Below, in pieces: positions 61,021 to 64,000 of a DNA stretch of 64,000 bases. Source of the DNA: Pseudomonas entomophila (lineage in GTDB: Bacteria > Pseudomonadota > Gammaproteobacteria > Pseudomonadales > Pseudomonadaceae). The notes beneath the pieces were generated by a model. It did not search any database, was not told where the DNA came from, and saw only the letters and a program-made list of their open reading frames with translations. The position numbers were made by a program, and so were the translations under genes. Position 1 is the stretch's first letter, and each line of letters opens with the position of its first letter. Location: positions 2,872,001 to 2,936,000 of the forward strand of contig NZ_CP070982.1 in the NCBI RefSeq assembly GCF_018417595.1. Direction: 5' to 3'.

Positions 61021-61085
61021 GAGCCAGCCTTGCTGGCGAACACCGGCAAGGCCGGCGCCAAGCACCGTGGTGCCTGCTTCGCGGC
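61018..61085. repeat. REP element supplying the kinase stop codon
   Basis: GTAGGAGCCAGCCTTGCTGG (from 61017) starts a REP head whose TAG is the stop of the upstream gene. A second GCCGG-rich palindrome and CACCGTGG...CTTCGCGG follow to about 61085. Confidence 0.6.
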
Positions 61086-61199
61086 GGTTCGACGCCTCGA
61101 TACCAAGTGGTTGGCGAGGGACGCCGTTCACACATGATTGTGCTGTCGAAGGGGTAGTTGTTCGATGGAAGCGCTCTTGCGGCCATTGCCGGTAATTGG

Positions 61200-61234
61200 C
61201 ATCCCGCCCTTCATGCTCGAGCAAGGGCGGGATG
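61200..61234. terminator. Perfect 12-bp hairpin downstream of the right-edge gene
   Basis: CATCCCGCCCTT (61200-61211) and AAGGGCGGGATG (61223-61234) pair perfectly around an 11-base loop, 18 bp beyond the stop codon at 61252 on the minus strand. It has no T-run, but length and position suggest a terminator for the right-edge gene, and it could work in both directions. Confidence 0.6.
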
Positions 61235-61251
61235 TTGCACTTACAGTCGCC

Positions 61252-64000
61252 TCAGGGTTGCTTGTTGAAGCGGCCTAGCAGCACAAGGTCACCCGGAACG
61301 GCGCAGGCACTGAACGTGATGTAGTTTTTCTCCGGAAAGAGCAGGTTCTTCAGGGCGAACACTGAAATCGGATCGAACGAGAAAGACAGGTTGCGCTTGA
61401 CCTGCTCCGGCAGTTGATCCCGGCACTGCTGGTTGACCTGTGCGTTCAGGTCGTCCGTGCCGCTTGGCCCACCACCGGACAGGTGGCCGTCCAGGGTGAT
61501 GGCTTTGCTTTCCAGGCTGATCTGAATACTTTGCTCGCGCCCCTGGCCGCTGACAGACAGTGGCAAGTATGCATTGACGGCAAGTGACACATCGGTCGAG
61601 CAGGTGTTCCTCTCCTTCTCATGGCCATGATAGGACCTGATCTCGAAGAAATCGAAGGCCTGTTTATGGCTGCCGGTGAAGTGCAACTGGCCGTTGGCTT
61701 GTGCCTTTAGTTGAGTGCCCGCCAGCGAACAGGTGATTTGGCCCCCACTGGGCAAGGTGTAGGTGCAATCGTAGACTTGGCCACCGCCCACTGAAGCGGT
61801 GTGGTTCAAGGCACTCAGGTCAAGGCTTGCGCCCAGGTTGGCCTGGCTGAATTCAGTCGACCAGGAGGTGTGCGCGGCTTGCGGGTCGATACCCCGCAGG
61901 GTCCAGCCATTGTCACTGCGCAAACTGGCAGGCAGGATACTGCCGAACACCAACGACGAACGAACGAACAGGCTGCATTGCTGATCGTCCGGCAGCGGTT
62001 CGGCAATATCGTTGAGCGACATGCACGACTTGTCCAGCATCGGGCGGTCTCCCGTCATGATGAACAGCTGGAGCATTTCATTGCCGGCCGGGGTCTTGAG
62101 GACCTTGAAGTTGAACCCGTTGGGTTTGAGTTCGTTCAACGTCGGGACATTGCTCAGGTCCAGTCGATTGATTTCAAATACGAAATTAAGCTTTCTGAAG
62201 TGATTCTGAAGCTCCTCGTTGAATATCATTGCTTCGGCGTCACTGAAATCCATATCCAGGTTGAATACGCCTTCGGCCAGCGCCAACGTCACCGCCAAGG
62301 TGTTGCTGGTCGAGCTCGGCGTACCGTCAGGGTTCTCGCTATTGATAACGCCACTGACCTTCTGCAGGGGGATGGCGGCGATGGTCAGTGTTTCTCCGTC
62401 CATTATCTCCTTGGGGTTGTACTCGATAGGATCCTCCGGGTGCTTCAAACTGCGCTCCCACGTTTGAAAATAGCCTTTGCTGATTTTCATCTTCACCGTG
62501 ACCGTCGAGGTGTCGTTCGCAGAAAACTCAAGCTTGGGATAACCGTATTCAAACTCGAGGTGGTTGGTTCGAATGGTCGTGGCGTTCGGGCGGTGTTTCA
62601 GATCTTCATCTTTTTCGTAAACGAATTTGTTGGTGAACTGCGAGTCCGTATTAAAACGCTCGTATTGTGCGGCCAATGCCTCGTTGATGCTGTCGAGGCG
62701 CATGTTGAATACCACGTCCCAGTTGTTCGTGCAGGGACCTTCGGTAAACATCTGGTTGAGCAGGCTTTGCGACGTCGTGGGGGAGGTGGCGGCAGTGCCT
62801 GATTCAAGCCGCGCACGCGCCAGTGGCGCTCGCGTGCCGTAGGCATCGACAATGCGTGCCTCCAACACGAAGGACAGCCGGACCGTGAGCAGTTCGCGAT
62901 CAAAGGTCAGGCCTGCGTTGACCTTGCTGGCAGGCAGAGAGATTTCCCAGTTGGTGAACGGGGTGATGCGGCTGACCCCGTCGGACCAGGACTGCCCCTG
63001 GTCCGAGAAGTTTGGAGCGTTATCGTTGGCCCGATAGCTGTAGATGCGTTCACGTCCAGGCGTGTGGAAGCTCATGCGCTTGCGCTGAAGGTTACGGTCG
63101 TGAAACGGTGTGCCATTGCAGGCGAGCCGCAGCAGGTAGTTGCCGCTGTCGGTGGATTTGATGCCTTCGACGGTGGCCACGACGGCCACGACACGAGCAT
63201 CCACGTACTCCTTGAACTCGGTTGTTTCCAAGTAAAGGGTTTTCAGCAGGCTGTTGCCTTGGGTCAGGGCCTCAGGGCGTATGCCGCTGATGACGATTTC
63301 GATGGGCTGGGTGCGGGACGCCTGGTAGGGCGCCAAGGCTGTCTTGGCCGCCAGGGTATTGGCGTGTTGCTGAACCACCGCTCTGCTGAAGCCGAGCAGG
63401 CTGGCTGACGGTACCGGCGTGGCCGGCTGCAGATAGGTGTATTGCAAGGCCTGGTCCTGCAACAGGAAGGCTTTGCCCAGGATGGCCAGCATCTGGTTGC
63501 GAACGAAGGCCAATTGGCTGGTGAGCGCGACCAGGTCGATGTTGTCGACATCCAGCGCCTCCACACGGGCAGGCTTGAGCCTGTGCTGCAGTGCCACAAA
63601 ACGATCGAGCTGCCTGGCGTTGAGCTGTTGGCGCTGCTGGTTCTGATAAAGGTCGCGCAGCACGCCATGCAGCGAAGCGCGGGCGCTGACGACCGCCTTG
63701 CCGCGCATGATCATGATGGAGAACGCGCTTTGCAGGGTGTTTTTTTCCGCCACATCTGGCCCCGTTGCCATGATCTGGTTGAATTGCACGGGCAGTTCAT
63801 CCCAGGTCAACAGGCTCTGGCGGTCGAACGATGCTTCCTGCAGTTCATCGAGCGTCTGCTGTGCGGCAGACAATCCGTCAAGGCCCGTGGTCACCCCTGA
63901 GTACAGCTCGACGGTGGCGTTCAACACTTTCAGGGTTTTCTGGATGCGTTGGGCGGTAAGGCCCAACGCCTTGACGGCAGAAATGGAGGAGGCCGGTGCC
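61252..64000 (-). CDS. Large, possibly toxin-related protein, C-terminal 900+ residues (5' truncated)
   Basis: The frame stays open through the right window edge; the first possible start inside it is a TTG at 63966, so the true start is outside. About 915 residues are visible. The first ~210 are helical and Gln/Leu-rich. About 210-400 is beta-rich, with a passage (APNFSDQGQSWSDGVSRITP then FTNWEISLPAS) reminiscent of beta domains near the C-terminus of Tc-toxin A proteins. From about 420 a long region with NNWDVVFNMRLDSINEALA recalls the opening of P47/OrfX-type TULIP domains of neurotoxin gene clusters. Both likenesses are read by eye and uncertain. Cys residues are few; no signal peptide can be judged. 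Codon use is close to that of the genome. Confidence 0.6.
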   Translation of the reverse strand, partial: APASSISAVKALGLTAQRIQKTLKVLNATVELYSGVTTGLDGLSAAQQTLDELQEASFDRQSLLTWDELPVQFNQIMATGPDVAEKNTLQSAFSIMIMRGKAVVSARASLHGVLRDLYQNQQRQQLNARQLDRFVALQHRLKPARVEALDVDNIDLVALTSQLAFVRNQMLAILGKAFLLQDQALQYTYLQPATPVPSASLLGFSRAVVQQHANTLAAKTALAPYQASRTQPIEIVISGIRPEALTQGNSLLKTLYLETTEFKEYVDARVVAVVATVEGIKSTDSGNYLLRLACNGTPFHDRNLQRKRMSFHTPGRERIYSYRANDNAPNFSDQGQSWSDGVSRITPFTNWEISLPASKVNAGLTFDRELLTVRLSFVLEARIVDAYGTRAPLARARLESGTAATSPTTSQSLLNQMFTEGPCTNNWDVVFNMRLDSINEALAAQYERFNTDSQFTNKFVYEKDEDLKHRPNATTIRTNHLEFEYGYPKLEFSANDTSTVTVKMKISKGYFQTWERSLKHPEDPIEYNPKEIMDGETLTIAAIPLQKVSGVINSENPDGTPSSTSNTLAVTLALAEGVFNLDMDFSDAEAMIFNEELQNHFRKLNFVFEINRLDLSNVPTLNELKPNGFNFKVLKTPAGNEMLQLFIMTGDRPMLDKSCMSLNDIAEPLPDDQQCSLFVRSSLVFGSILPASLRSDNGWTLRGIDPQAAHTSWSTEFSQANLGASLDLSALNHTASVGGGQVYDCTYTLPSGGQITCSLAGTQLKAQANGQLHFTGSHKQAFDFFEIRSYHGHEKERNTCSTDVSLAVNAYLPLSVSGQGREQSIQISLESKAITLDGHLSGGGPSGTDDLNAQVNQQCRDQLPEQVKRNLSFSFDPISVFALKNLLFPEKNYITFSACAVPGDLVLLGRFNKQP

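Noticed and set aside
1..64000. CRISPR arrays, tRNA/rRNA genes, integrases or intact insertion sequences
   Set aside because: None found on inspection. The only repeats are REP-type and GATCGAGCG palindromes and the TGTACA operator copies.

Overview
The window looks like a chromosomal segment of a Pseudomonas from the putida/entomophila group. The genes are GC-rich with strong C/G third-position bias. The order of the cyclopropane-fatty-acid-synthase-like operon matches what I recall from P. putida. A PagL lipid A deacylase and the short REP palindromes of the 'GGAGC-GGAT-TCATCC-GCGA' type are also typical. Species assignment is inference only.

Layout. 1-2.1 kb: the end of a CorA/ZntB-like transporter, then a PAP2 membrane phosphatase and a histidine phosphatase on the minus strand. 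2.4-8.4 kb: a four-gene plus-strand operon with three SPFH (HflK/HflC-like) membrane proteins and a His-rich P1B-type metal ATPase. 8.4-13.4 kb (minus): a thioester-reductase-like SDR, a lipoprotein, PagL, a sensor kinase/response regulator pair and a small membrane protein. 13.6-14.1 kb: an AT-richer orphan gene with an HExxH zincin motif. 14.2-16.2 kb: a VOC protein and a GGDEF diguanylate cyclase. 16.5-21.4 kb: a tightly overlapping six-gene operon (DUF2878, CFA-synthase-like, DUF1365, FAD oxidoreductase, SDR, NTF2-like) behind two perfect TGTACA-N12-TGTACA repeats, the pattern I recall for LitR/PplR light-responsive operators. 21.5-24.8 kb: an EmrAB-type efflux pump with an HxlR regulator and a perfect palindrome upstream. 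24.9-26.9 kb: the relic of a TPR protein, a DUF4274 protein, and an NmrA-like SDR behind a 19-bp-spacer MerR-type promoter.

27.5-51.3 kb is the centrepiece: five overlapping plus-strand genes encoding an NRPS/PKS system. Protein 1 is A-T-C-A-T-Cy-A(Cys)-T-Ox, protein 2 is TubC-docking-C-A-T-TE, and protein 3 is A-T-C-A(Pro)-T-KS-KR-T-TE with no AT. They are followed by an unrecognised 227-aa protein and a TauD-type dioxygenase. Two initiation modules and two thioesterases imply two assembly lines in one operon: a thiazole-containing tetrapeptide line, and an aliphatic residue-Pro-ketide line that needs an acyltransferase in trans. I cannot match it to a named product.

51.2-53.5 kb: a minus-strand GNAT / GSCFA / SGNH-hydrolase trio converging on the NRPS operon. 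53.7-56.2 kb: an AT-richer gene for an Ig-like repeat protein with its own intrinsic terminator. 56.4-61.0 kb: a DUF3142 lipoprotein, a TPR-like envelope protein, a small lipoprotein and a thymidylate-kinase-like P-loop protein. 61.25 kb to the right edge: the C-terminal 900+ residues of a large, possibly toxin-related protein that runs out of the window. No rRNA, tRNA, CRISPR array or intact insertion sequence was seen.
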